NCBI GenBank assembly: GCA_002189035.1
Contig: NEEC01000268.1
Coordinates: 1 to 30,860, forward strand
DNA length: 30,860 nucleotides
Origin: Utricularia gibba
Taxonomy: Eukaryota > Streptophyta > Magnoliopsida > Lamiales > Lentibulariaceae
Direction of reading: 5' to 3'
The first letter of the stretch is position 1, and every line of letters starts with the position of its first letter. Under the pieces are notes generated by a model, which was given only the letters and a program-made list of their open reading frames with translations, was not told the origin of the DNA and did not search any database. The position numbers and the translations under genes were made by a program. This document shows positions 12,755 to 23,486 of the stretch, one piece after another.

Positions 12755-12906
12755 TGATGCATTTATTAACGTTCGGTTTTCAGGGGCTGCCTACATGGTT
12801 TTTCAAGGAACAGCTTCTCGTTTTGTGGCGACTACTCTCGCTGGGCACTTGGTCGGCCCCGTTCGTCCGGCTCATGAGCCCAACCGGTGCGAGTCGACGA
12901 AAATAA
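12755..12906 (+). repeat. Half B of the reference monomer (152 bp)
   Basis: Half B begins with the second TGATGCATTT, followed by ATTAACGTTCGG. ACATGGTTTTTCAAGGAACA in B sits at the same offset (position 39 of the half) as ACATGATTTTTTCAACAAC in A. B is the variable half. Its middle alternates between GGCGACTACTCTC and TCGGCCACTCTC, its CAAGG/CATGG site alternates, its C-rich stretch changes length in most copies, and the palindrome is followed by TCC, CC or CCC. Its end, GCGAGTCGACGAAAATAA, is nearly invariant and continues into the stable start of the next A half. Confidence 0.85.
12869..12898 (+). repeat. 12-bp palindrome GGCTCATGAGCC followed by GTCGAC
   Basis: GGCTCATGAGCC (12869-12880) is a perfect palindrome. 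In copies that read GGTCCGG before it and CCAACC after it, the symmetry extends to an imperfect 22-bp dyad with 9 of 11 pairs. In the alternative state the palindrome is followed by TCC and shrinks to CTCATGAG. The TCC state is common left of 17.2 kb and rare afterwards (seen near 18400, 25220 and 27670). A second palindrome, GTCGAC (12893-12898), follows in almost every monomer. The structure is visible; any role in cruciform formation or protein binding is not shown. Confidence 0.7.
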
Positions 12907-13846
12907 TGATGCATTTGTTAAAAGTAAGATGTCACGTGCACCCCACATGATTTTTTAAACAACTTACTTTATACTTGAGGAGGCGGTCTTGGGGGCACCT
13001 GAACGGGACAATGGTCAGGTTGGGTTTGGGCCGAAAGTTAGTTGTAGCCTGGCAAAAAAGTGATGCATTTATTAACGTTCGGTTTTAGGGGCTGCCTACA
13101 TGGTTTTTAAAGGAACAGCTTCTCGTTTTTGTGGCGACTACTCTCGCTAGGCACTTGGTCGGGCCCCCGTTCAGTCCGGCTCATGAGTCCAACCGGTGCG
13201 AGTCGACGAAAATAATGATGCGTTTGTTTAAAGTAAGATGTCACGTGCACCCCACATGATTTTTTCAACAACTTACTTTATACTTGAGGAGGCGGTCTTG
13301 GGGGCACCTGAACGGGACAATGGTCAGGTTGGTTTGGGCCGAAAGTTAGTTGTAGCCTGGCAACTAAAGTGATGCATTTATTAACGTTCGGTTTTCAGGG
13401 GCTGCCTACATGGTTTTTAAGGAACAGCTTCTCGTTTTGTGGCGACTACTCTCGCTGGCACTTGGTCGGCCCGTTCGGTCCGCTCATGAGCCAACCGGTG
13501 CGAGTCGACGAAAATAATGATGCATTTGTTTAAAGTAAGATGTCACGTGCACCCCACATGATTTTTTCAACAACTTACTTTATACTTGAGGAGGCGGTCT
13601 TGGGGGTACCTGAACGGGACAATGGTCAGGTTGGTTTGGGCCGAAAGTTAGTTGTAGCCTGGCAACTAAAGTGATGCATTTATTAACGTTCGGTTTTCAG
13701 GGGCTGCCTACATGGTTTTTCAAGGAACAGCTTCTCGTTTGTGGCGACTACTCTCGCTGGGCACTTGGTCGGCCCCCGTTCGTCCGGCTCATGAGCCAAC
13801 CGGTGCGAGTCGACGAAAATAATGATGCATTTGTTTAAAGTAATGT

Positions 13847-14773
13847 CACGTGCACCCCACATGATTTTTTCAACAACTTACTTTATACTTGAGGAGGCGG
13901 TCTTGGGGGGCACCTGGAACGGGACAATGGTCAGGTTTGGCTTGGGCCGAAAGTTAGTTGTAGCCTGGCAACTAAAGTGATGCATTTATTAACGTTCGGT
14001 TTTCAGGGGCTGCCTACATGGTTTTTCAAGGAACAACTTCTCGTTTTGTGGCGACTACTCTCGCTGGGCACTTGGTCAGCCCCCGTTTGTCCGGCTCATG
14101 AGCCCAACCGGGTGCGAGTCGACGAAAATAATGATGCATTTTTTAAAGTAAGATGTCACGTGCACCCCACATGATTTTTTTAAACAACTTACTTTATACT
14201 TGAGGAGGCGGTCTTGGGGGCACCTGGAACGGGACAATGGTCAGGTTGGGTTTGGCCGAAAGTTAGTTGTAGCCTGGCAAAAAAGTGATGCATTTATTAA
14301 CGTTCGGTTTTCAGGGGCTGCCTACATGGTTTTTAAGGAACAGCTTCTCGTTTTGTGGCGACTACTCTCGCTAGGCACTTGGTCGGGCGCCCCGTTCGTC
14401 CGGCTCATGAGTCCAACCGGTGCGAGTCGACGAAAATAATGATGCGTTTGTTTAAAGTAAGATGTCACGTGCACCCCACATGATTTTTTCAACAACTTAC
14501 TTTATACTTGAGGAGGCGGTCTTGGGGGGCACCTAGAACGGGACAATGGTCAGGTTGGTTTGGGCCGAAAGTTAGTTGTAGCCTGGCAACTAAAGTGATG
14601 CATTTATTAACGTTCGGTTTTCAGGGGCTGCCTACATGGTTTTTAAAGGAACAGCTTCTCGTTTTGTGGGACTACTCTCGCTGGGCACTTGGTCGGCGCT
14701 GGTTCGGTCCGCTCATGAGTCCAACCGGTGCGAGTCGACGAAAATAATGATGCATTTGTTTAAAGTAAGATGT
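13847..14773 (+). repeat. Exemplar higher-order triplet around a hairpin-deletion monomer
   Basis: Three consecutive monomers show the recurring order. The first (13847-14156) has CCC after the palindrome and a shortened ATTTTTTAAAG. The second (14157-14465) has the hairpin deletion (GGCAAAAAAG), core variant TTTAAACAAC, CTAGGCAC in B, TCC after the palindrome and GATGCG. The third (14466-14773) has an intact hairpin, TCC and GGCGCTGGTTCGG. Monomers with the hairpin deletion are 76-378, 1299-1603, 4044-4348, 7717-8028, 9262-9570, 11405-11709, 12933-13241, 14157-14465 and 16308-16617. They are 4, 9, 12, 5, 7, 5, 4 and 7 monomers apart. Seven of the eight with a full predecessor follow a CCC monomer. 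The exception, 7717-8028, follows one with CC and a shortened T run. Confidence 0.7.
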
Positions 14774-16923
14774 CACGTGCACCCCACATGATTTTTTCAA
14801 CAACTTACTTTATACTTGAGGAGGCGGTCTTGGGGGCCTGAACGGGACAAATGGTCAGGTTGGTTTGGGCGAAAGTTAGTTGTAGCCTGGCAACTAAAGT
14901 GATGCATTTATTAACGTTCGGTTTTCGGGCGCTGCCTACAAGGTTTTTCAAGGAACAGCTTCTCGTTTTGTGGCGACTACTCTCGCTGGCACTTGGTCGG
15001 CCCCCGTTCAGTCCGGCTCATGAGCCAACCGGTGCGAGTCGACGAAAATAATGATGCATTTTTTAAAGTAAGATGTCACGTGCACCCACATGATTTTTTC
15101 AACAACTTACTTTATACTTGAGGAGGCGGTCTTGGGGGCACCTGGAACGGGACAATGGTCAGGTTGGCTTGGGCCGAAAGTTAGTTGTAGCCTTGCAAAT
15201 AAAGTGATGCATTTATTAACGTTCGTTTTCGGGGCTGCCTACAAGGTTTTTAAAGGAACAGCTTCTCGTTTTGTGGCGACTACTCTCGCTGGGCACTTGG
15301 TCGGCCCCCCGTTCAGTCCGGCTCATGAGCCAACCGGTGCGAGTCGACGAAAATAATGATGCATTTGTTTAAAGTAAGATGTCACGTGCACCCCACATGA
15401 TTTTTTCAACAACTTACTTTATACTTGAGGAGGCGGTCTTGGGGGGCACCTGGAACGGGACAATGGTCAGGTTTGGCTTGGGCGAAAGTTAGTTGTAGCC
15501 TTGCAAATAAAGTGATGCATTTATTAACGTTCGGTTTTCGGGCGCTGCCTACAAGGTTTTTCAAGGAACAGCTTCTCGTTTTGTGGCGACTACTCTCGCT
15601 GGGCACTTGGTCAGGCCCCCGTTCAGTCGGCTCATGAGCCAACCGGTGCGAGTCGACGAAAATAATGATGCGTTTGTTTAAAGTAAGATGTCACGTGCAC
15701 CCCACATGATTTTTTTCAACAACTTACTTTATACTTGAGGAGGCGGTCTTGGGGGCACCTGGAACGGGACAATGGTCAGGTTGGTTGGGCCGAAAGTTAG
15801 TTGTAGCCTTGCAAATAAAGTGATGCATTTATTAACGTTCGGTTTTCAGGGGCTGCCTACAAGGTTTTTCAAGGAACAGCTTCTCGTTTTGTGGCGACTA
15901 CTCTCGCTGGGCACTTGGTCAGGCCCCGTTCAGTCCGGCTCATGAGCCAACCGGTGCGAGTCGACGAAAATAATGATGCATTTGTTTAAAGTAAGATGTC
16001 ACGTGCACCCCACATGATTTTTTCAACAACTTACTTTATACTTGAGGAGGCGGTCTTGGGGGCACCTGGAACGGGACAATGGTCAGGTTGGCTTGGGCCG
16101 AAAGTTAGTTGTAGCCTGGCAACTAAAGTGATGCATTTATTAACGTTCGGTTTTCAGGGGCTGCCTACATGGTTTTTAAAGGAACAGCTTCTCGTTTTGT
16201 GGCGACTACTCTCGCTGGGCACTTGGTCAGGCCCCGTTCGTCCGGCTCATGAGCCCAACCGGGTGCGAGTCGACGAAAATAATGATGCATTTGTTAAAGT
16301 AAGATGTCACGTGCACCCCACATGATTTTTTCAACAACTTACTTTATACTTGAGGAGGCGGTCTTGGGGGGCACCTGAACGGGACAATGGTCAGGTTGGG
16401 TTTGGCCGAAAGTTAGTTGTAGCCTGGCAAAAAGTGATGCATTTATTAACGTTCGGTTTTCAGGGGCTGCCTACATGGTTTTTCAAAGGAACAGCTTCTC
16501 GTTTTGTGGCGACTACTCTCGCTAGGCACTTGGTCGGGCCCCCGTTCAGTCCGGCTCATGAGTCCAACCGGCTGCGAGTCGACGAAAATAATGATGCGTT
16601 TGTTTAAAGTAAGATGTCACGTGCACCCCACATGATTTTTTTCAACTTACTTTATACTTGAGGAGGCGGTCTTGGGGGGCACCTGAACGGGACAAAGGTC
16701 AGGTTGGTTGGGCCGAAAGTTAGTTGTAGCCTGGCAACTAAAGTGATGCATTTATTAACGTTCGGTTTTCAGGGGCTGCCTACATGGTTTTTCAAGAACA
16801 GCTTCTCGTTTTGTGGCAACTACTCTCGCTGGGCACTTGGTCGGCGCTGCGTTCGGTCCGCTCATGAGTCCAATCCGGTGCGAGTCGACGAAAATAATGA
16901 TGCATTTGTTTAAAGTAAGATGT

Positions 16924-19900
16924 CACGTGCACCCCACATGATTTTTTCAACAACTTACTTTATACTTGAGGAGGCGGTCTTGGGGGGCACCTGAAACGGG
17001 ACAATGGTCAGGTTGGCTTGGGCCGAAAGTTAGTTGTAGCCTGGCAACTAAAGTGATGCATTTATTAACGTTCGGTTTTCAGGGGCTGCCTACAAGGTTT
17101 TTCAAGGAACAGCTTCTCGTTTTGTGTCGGCCACTCTCGCTGGGCACTTGGTCGGGCCCCCGTTCAGTCCGGCTCATGAGTCCAACCGGTGCGAGTCGAC
17201 GAAAATAATGATGCGTTTGTTTAAAGTAAGATGTCACGTGCACCCCACATGATTTTTTCAACAACTTACTTTATACTTGAGGAGGCGGTCTTGGGGCACC
17301 TAGAACGGGACAAAGGTCAGGTTGGGTTGGGCCGAAAGTTAGTTGTAGCCTGGCAACTAAAGTGATGCATTTATTAACGTTCGGTTTTCGGGCTGCCTAC
17401 AAGGTTTTTCAAGGAACAGCTTCTCGTTTTGTGGCGGCCACTCTCGCTGGGCACTTGGTCGGCCTCGTTCGGTCCGGCTCATGAGCCCAACCGGGTGCGA
17501 GTCGACGAAAATAATGATGCATTTGTTTAAAGTAAGATGTCACGTGCACCCCACATGATTTTTTCAACAACTTACTTTATACTTGAGGAGGCGGTCTTGG
17601 GGGCACCTGAAACGGGACAAAGGTCAGGTTGGGTTGGGCCGAAAGTTAGTTGTAGCCTGGCAACTAAAGTGATGCATTTATTAACGTTCGGTTTTCAGGG
17701 CTGCCTACAGGTTTTTCAAGGAACAGCTTCTCGTTTGTGTCGGCCACTCTCACTGGGCACTTGGTCGGCCTCCGTTCGGTCCGGCTCATGAGCCCAACCG
17801 GGTGCGAGTCGACGAAAATAATGATGCATTTGTTTAAAGTAAGATGTCACGTGCACCCCACATGATTTTTTCAACAACTTACTTTATACTTGAGGAGGCG
17901 GTCTTGGGGGCACCTGAACGGGACAATGGTCAGGTTGGGTTGGGCCGAAAGTTAGTTGTAGCCTGGCAACTAAAGTGATGCATTTATTAACGTTCGGTTT
18001 TCAGGGGCTGCCTACATGGTTTTTCAAAGGAACAGCTTCTCGTTTTGTGTCGGCCACTCGCTGGGCACTTGGTCGCCTCCGTTCGGTCCGGCTCATGAGC
18101 CCAACCGGGTGCGAGTCGACGAAAATAATGATGCATTTGTTTAAAGTAAGATGTCACGTGCACCCCACATGATTTTTTCAACAACTTACTTTATACTTGA
18201 GGAGGCGGTCTTGGGGGCACCTGAAACGGGACAATGGTCAGGTTGGGTTGGCCGAAAGTTAGTTGTAGCCTGGCAACTAAAGTGATGCATTTATTAACGT
18301 TCGGTTTTCAGGGGCTGCCTACATGGTTTTTCAAGGAACAGCTTCTCGTTTTGTGGCGACTACTCTCGCTGGCACTTGGGGGCCCCGTTCGTCCGTCATG
18401 AGTCCAACCGGTGCGAGTCGACGAAAATAATGATGCATTTGTTTAAAGTAAGATGTCACGTGCACCCCACATGATTTTTTCAACAACTTACTTTATACTT
18501 GAGGAGGCGGTCTTGGGGGCACCTGGAACGGGACAATGGTCAGGTTGGTTGGGCCGAAAGTTAGTTGTAGCCTGCAACTAAAGTGATGCATTTATTAACG
18601 TTCGGTTTTCAGGGGCTGCCTACAAGGTTTTTCAAGGAACAGCTTCTCGTTTTGTGTCGGCCACTCTCGCTGGGCACTTGGTCGGCCTCGTTCGGTCCGG
18701 CTCATGAGCCCAACCGGTGCGAGTCGACGAAAATAATGATGCATTTGTTTAAAGTAAGATGTCACGTGCACCCCACATGATTTTTTCAACAACTTACTTT
18801 ATACTTGAGGAGGCGGTCTTGGGGGCACCTGGAACGGGACAATGGTCAGGTTGGGTTGGGCCGAAAGTTAGTTGTAGCCTGGCAACTAAAGTGATGCATT
18901 TATTAACGTTCGGTTTTCAGGGGCTGCCTACAAGGTTTTTCAAGGAACAGCTTCTCGTTTTGTGTCGGCCACTCTCGCTGGGCACTTGGTCGGCCTGCCG
19001 TTCGTCCGGCTCATGAGCCCAACGGGTGCGAGTCGACGAAAATAATGATGCATTTGTTTAAAGTAAGATGTCACGTGCACCCCACATGATTTTTTCAACA
19101 ACTTACTTTATACTTGAGGAGGCGGTCTTGGGGGGCACCTGAACGGGACAATGGTCAGGTTGGTTTGGGCCGAAAGTTAGTTGTAGCCTGGCAACTAAAG
19201 TGATGCATTTATTAACGTTCGGTTTTCAGGGCTGCCTACATGGTTTTTCAAGGAACAGCTTCTCGTTTTGTGTCGGCCACTCTCGCTGGGCACTTGGTCG
19301 GCCTCGTTCGTCCGGCTCATGAGCCCAACCGGTGCGAGTCGACGAAAATAATGATGCATTTGTTTAAAGTAAGATGTCACGTGCACCCCACATGATTTTT
19401 TCAACAACTTACTTTATACTTGAGGAGGCGGTCTTGGGGGGCACCTGAACGGGACAATGGTCAGGTTGGTTTGGGCCGAAAGTTAGTTGTAGCCTGGCAA
19501 CTAAAGTGATGCATTTATTAACGTTCGGTTTGGGCTGCCTACATGGTTTTTCAAGGAACAGCTTCTCGTTTTGTGTCGGCCACTCTCTGGGCACTTGGTC
19601 GGCCTCCGTTCGGTCCGCTCATGAGCCCAACCGGTGCGAGTCGACGAAAATAATGATGCATTTGTTTAAAGTAAGATGTCACGTGCACCCCACATGATTT
19701 TTTTCAACAACTTACTTTATACTTGAGGAGGCGGTCTTGGGGGGCACCTAGAACGGGACAATGGTCAGGTTGGGTTGGGCCGAAAGTTAGTTGTAGCCTG
19801 GCAACTAAAGTGATGCATTTATTAACGTTCGGTTTTCGGCTGCCTACAAGGTTTTTCAAAGGAACAACTTCTCGTTTTGTGTCGGCCACTCTCGCTGGCA

Positions 19901-21822
19901 CTTGGTCGGCCCCCGTTCGGTCCGGCTCATGAGCCCAACCGGTGCGAGTCGACGAAAATAATGATGCATTTGTTTAAAGTAAGATGTCACGTGCACCCCA
20001 CATGATTTTTTCAACAACTTACTTTATACTTGAGGAGGCGGTCTTGGGGGGCACCTGGAACGGGACAATGGTCAGGTTGGGTTGGGCCGAAAGTTAGTTG
20101 TAGCCTGGCAACTAAAGTGATGCATTTATTAACGTTCGGTTTTCAGGGGCTGCCTACAAGGTTTTTCAAGGAACAGCTTCTCGTTTTGTGTCGGCCACTC
20201 TCGCTGGGCACTTGGTCGGCCTCGTCGGTCCGGCTCATGAGCCAACCGGGTGCGAGTCGACGAAAATAATGATGCATTTGTTTAAAGTAAGATGTCACGT
20301 GCACCCCACATGATTTTTTCAACAACTTACTTTATACTTGAGGAGGCGGTCTTGGGGGGCACCTGAACGGGACAATGGTCAGGTTGGTTTGGGCCGAAAG
20401 TTAGTTGTAGCCTGCAACTAAAGTGATGCATTTATTAACGTTCGGTTTTCAGGGCTGCCTACAAGGTTTTTCAAGGAACAGCTTCTCGTTTTGTGTCGGC
20501 CACTCTCACTGGGCACTTGGTCGGCCCCGTTCGGTCCGGCTCATGAGCCAACCGGGTGCGAGTCGACGAAAATAATGATGCATTTGTTTAAAGTAAGATG
20601 TCACGTGCACCCCACATGATTTTTTCAACAACTTACTTTATACTTGAGGAGGCGGTCTTGGGGGGCACCTGAACGGGACAAGGTCAGGTTGGTTTTGGGC
20701 CGAAAGTTAGTTGTAGCCTGGCAACTAAAGTGATGCATTTATTAACGTTCGGTTTGGGCTGCCTACAAGGTTTTTCAAGGAACAGCTTCTCGTTTTGTGT
20801 CGGCCACTCTCGCTGGACTTGGTCGGCCCGTTCGGTCCGGCTCATGAGCCAACCGGGTGCGAGTCGACGAAAATAATGATGCATTTGTTTAAAGTAAGAT
20901 GTCACGTGCACCCCACATGATTTTTTCAACAACTTACTTTATACTTGAGGAGGCGGTCTTGGGGGCACCTGAACGGGACAATGGTCAGGTTGGGTTTGGC
21001 CGAAAGTTAGTTGTAGCCTGGCAACTAAAGTGATGCATTTATTAACGTTCGGTTTTCGGGTGCCTACATGGTTTTTCAAGGAACAGCTTCTCGTTTTGTG
21101 TCGGCCACTCTCGCTGGGCACTTGGTCGGCGCCCGTTCGGTCCGGCTCATGAGCCAACCGGTGCGAGTCGACGAAAATAATGATGCATTTGTTTAAAGTA
21201 AGATGTCACGTGCACCCCACATGATTTTTTCAAACAACTTACTTTATACTTGAGGAGGCGGTCTTGGGGGGCACCTGAACGGGACAATGGTCAGGTTGGT
21301 TTGGGCCGAAAGTTAGTTGTAGCCTGGCAACTAAAGTGATGCATTTATTAACGTTCGGTTTTCGGGCTGCCTACATGGTTTTTCAAGGAACAGCTTCTCG
21401 TTTTGTGGCGACTACTCTCGCTGGGCACTTGGTCGGCCCCGTTCGGTCCGGCTCATGAGCCAACCGGGTGCGAGTCGACGAAAATAATGATGCATTTGTT
21501 TAAAGTAAGATGTCACGTGCACCCCACATGATTTTTTTCAACAACTTACTTTATACTTGAGGAGGCGGTCTTGGGGGCACCTAGAACGGGACAATGGTCA
21601 GGTTGGGTTGGGCCGAAAGTTAGTTGTAGCCTGCAACTAAAGTGATGCATTTATTAACGTTCGGTTTTCAGGGCTGCCTACAAGGTTTTTCAAGGAACAG
21701 CTTCTCGTTTTGTGTCGGCCACTCTCACTGGGCACTTGGTCGGCTGCCGTTCGGTCCGGCTCATGAGCCCAACCGGGTGCGAGTCGACGAAAATAATGAT
21801 GCATTTGTTTAAAGTAAGATGT
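16924..21822 (+). repeat. Middle domain: TCGGCCACTCTC-type monomers
   Basis: From the monomer at 16924 onward half B mostly reads TGTGTCGGCCACTCTC where the left domain read GTGGCGACTACTCTC. The hairpin arm is almost always CAACTAA, GATGCG occurs once more (about 17212) and then disappears, and CC or CCC after the palindrome replaces TCC. Intervals stay at 301-311 bp. Left-type copies appear singly at 18155-18456 and 21207-21513, so the change is strong but not absolute. The switch marks a boundary between two homogenisation domains of one satellite. Confidence 0.75.
18155..18456 (+). repeat. Left-type monomer in the middle domain with a shared deletion
   Basis: This copy has GGCGACTACTCTC, CACTTGGGGG in place of CACTTGGTCGG, and CGTCCGTCATGAGTCC, where GC before the palindrome is missing. 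The same unusual combination recurs at 24973-25276, 24 counted monomers away. The copy after each (18457 and 25277) shares CCTGCAAC. Such a shared rare combination indicates common descent by a segmental duplication or exchange that spans the scrambled island. Confidence 0.7.
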
Positions 21823-22141
21823 CACGTGCACCCCACATGATTTTTTCAACAACTTACTTTATACTTGAGGAGGCGGTCTTGGGGGCACCTGAACGGGACA
21901 ATGGTCAGGTTGGGTTAGGGCCGAAAGTTAGTTGTAGCCTGGCAACTAAAGTGATGCATTTATTAACGTTCGGTTTTCAGGGCTGCCTACAAGGTTTTTC
22001 AAGGAACAGCTTCTCGTTTTGTGTCGGCCACTCGCTGGGCACTTGGTCCGCGCGTTTTCGGGGCTCGGTCCGGCTGGAGCCTTTTGTCAACGAAAACATT
22101 CTCGTTTTGTGCATTTGTTTACTCTCACTGGGCAGTAAGAT
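21823..22141 (+). repeat. Mosaic monomer (319 bp) with a patchwork end
   Basis: The monomer is normal to about 22048 (CACTTGGTC). From 22049 to 22141 the expected palindrome, GTCGAC and A-half start are replaced by short pieces of the satellite in the wrong order: TTTTCGGGGCT, CGGTCCGGCT, CAACGAAAA, TTCTCGTTTTGTG, CATTTGTTTA, CTCTCACTGGGCA and GTAAGAT, running into a normal CACGTG. Pieces of A and B alternate within about 90 bp. Only satellite-derived sequence is visible, so this looks like repeated template switching, not insertion of foreign DNA. Confidence 0.75.
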
Positions 22142-23325
22142 CACGTGCACCCCACATGATTTTTTCAACAACTTACTTTATACTTGAGGAGGCGGTCTTG
22201 GGGGCACCTGAACGGGACAATGGTCAGGTTGGTTGGGCCGAAAGTTAGTTGTAGCCTGGCAACTAAAGTGATGCATTATTAACGTTCGGTTTTCAGGGGC
22301 TGCTACAAGGTTTTTCAAGGAACAGCTTCTCGTTTTGTGTCGGCCACTTCGCTGGGCACTTGGTCGGCCTCCGTTCGGTCCGGCTCATGAGCCCAACCGG
22401 TGCGAGTCGACGAAAATAATGATGCATTTGTTTAAAGTAAGATGTCACGTGCACCCCATGATTTTTTCAACAACTTACTTTATACTTGAGGAGGCGGTCT
22501 TGGGGGCACCTGAACGGACAATGGTCATGGGGGCCGAAAGTTAGTTGTAGCCTGGCAACTAAAGTGATGCATTTATTAACGTTCGGTTTTCAGGCTGCCT
22601 ACATGGTTTTTCAAGGAACAGCTTCTCGTTTTGTGGCCACTCTCGCTGGGCACTTGGTCGGCGCTGCGTTCGGTCCGGCTCATGAGCCCAACGGTGCGAG
22701 TCGACGAAAATAATGATGCATTTGTTTAAAGTAAGATGTCACGTGCACCCCACATGATTTTTTCAACAACTTACTTTATACTTGAGGAGGCGGTCTTGGG
22801 GGCACCTGAACGGGACAATGGTCAGGTTGGGTTGGGCCGAAAGTTAGTTGTAGCCTGCAACTAAAGTGATGCATTTATTAACGTTCGGTTTTACTGCCTA
22901 CAAGGTTTTTCAAGGAACACTTCTCGTTTTGTGTCGGCCACTCTCGCTGGCACTTGGTCGGCCCCGTTCGTCCGGCTCATGAGCCCAACCGGTGCGAGTC
23001 GACGAAAATAATGATGCATTTGTTTAAAGTAAGATGTCACGTGCACCCCACATGATTTTTCAACAACTTACTTTATACTTGAGGAGGCGGTCTTGGGGGC
23101 ACCTAGAACGGGACAATGGTCAGGTTGTTGGGCGAAAGTTAGTTGTAGCCTGGCAACTAAAGTGATGCATTATTAACGTTCGGTTTTCAGGGGCTGCCTA
23201 CAAGGTTTTTCAAGGAACACTTCTCGTTTGTGTCGGCCACTCTCGGGCACTTGGTCCAGTCCGCTCATGAGCCAACCGGGTGCGAGTCGACGAAAATAAT
23301 GATGCATTTGTTTAAAGTAAGATGT
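22142..23325 (+). repeat. Four progressively shortened monomers
   Basis: Intervals here are 304, 294, 298 and 288 bp, below the usual 306. Deletions are small and scattered: CACCCCATG instead of CACCCCACATG at 22446, GAACGGACAATGGTCATGG near 22512, GGAACACTTCTCG near 22914 and 23214, and a loss of about 10 bases after CACTTGGTCC near 23256. The loss increases toward the scrambled island on the right, so decay on this side is gradual. Confidence 0.75.
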
Positions 23326-23486
23326 CACGTGCACCCCACATGATTTTTTCAACAACTTACTTTATACTTGAGGAGGCGGTCTTGGGGGCACCTAGAACGG
23401 GACAAAGGTCAGGTTGGGTTGGGCGAAAGTCGGCAACTAAAGTGATGCACTTATTAAGATTCGGTTTTCAGGTACAAGGTTTTTCA
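23326..23486 (+). repeat. Short unit, 161 bp
   Basis: Half A is nearly complete but lacks part of the hairpin (AAAGTCGGCAACTAAAG). Half B is present only to CAAGGTTTTTCA and is then joined straight to the next CACGTG. About half a monomer is missing. The joint reads TTTTTCACACGTG, with TCA shared by the two partners (TTTTTCAAGG and GTCACGTG) and an extra CA. B carries GATTCGG where others have GTTCGG. Confidence 0.8.

Larger units (their letters stand above)
12600..12906 (+). repeat. Reference monomer (307 bp) used to describe the unit
   Basis: This is a typical copy, cut at the first TGATGCATTT so that its two homologous halves are visible. In order it holds TGATGCATTT, GTTTAAAG, CACGTGCACCCC, the T-run core, GAGGAGGCGG with a G run, GAACGGGACAATGGTCAGG, a small hairpin, a second TGATGCATTT, TTCGGTTTTCAGG, CTGCCTACATGG, TTCTCGTTTTGTGG, CGACTACTCTCGCTGGGCAC, a C-rich variable stretch, a palindrome around CTCATGAG, GTCGAC and AAAATAA. 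Restriction-type landmarks in most copies are GTCGAC, ATGCAT (twice), TTTAAA, GTGCAC and TCATGA. A single-cutter such as SalI would be expected to give a roughly 306-bp ladder. Confidence 0.95.
1..16923 (+). repeat. Left domain: mixed monomer types, mostly GGCGACTACTCTC in half B
   Basis: Copies here mix several diagnostic states: hairpin arm CAACTAA, CAAATAA or the deletion form; CATGG or CAAGG in B; TCC, CC or CCC after the palindrome; and GATGCA or GATGCG at the A-half start. GATGCG occurs in 12 copies here (near 356, 1888, 2495, 3406, 8007, 9548, 10770, 12297, 13220, 14444, 15670, 16597), once more near 17212, and not later. States are combined non-randomly, as in higher-order repeats, but spacing is irregular, which suggests repeated unequal exchange. 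A few right-type copies with TCGGCC occur at 683-991, 1910-2207 and 2208-2516. Confidence 0.8.

Noticed and set aside
22049-22141. Transposon or foreign insertion in the mosaic monomer
   Set aside because: Nearly all pieces can be matched to the satellite itself; no terminal repeats or target-site duplication are visible.
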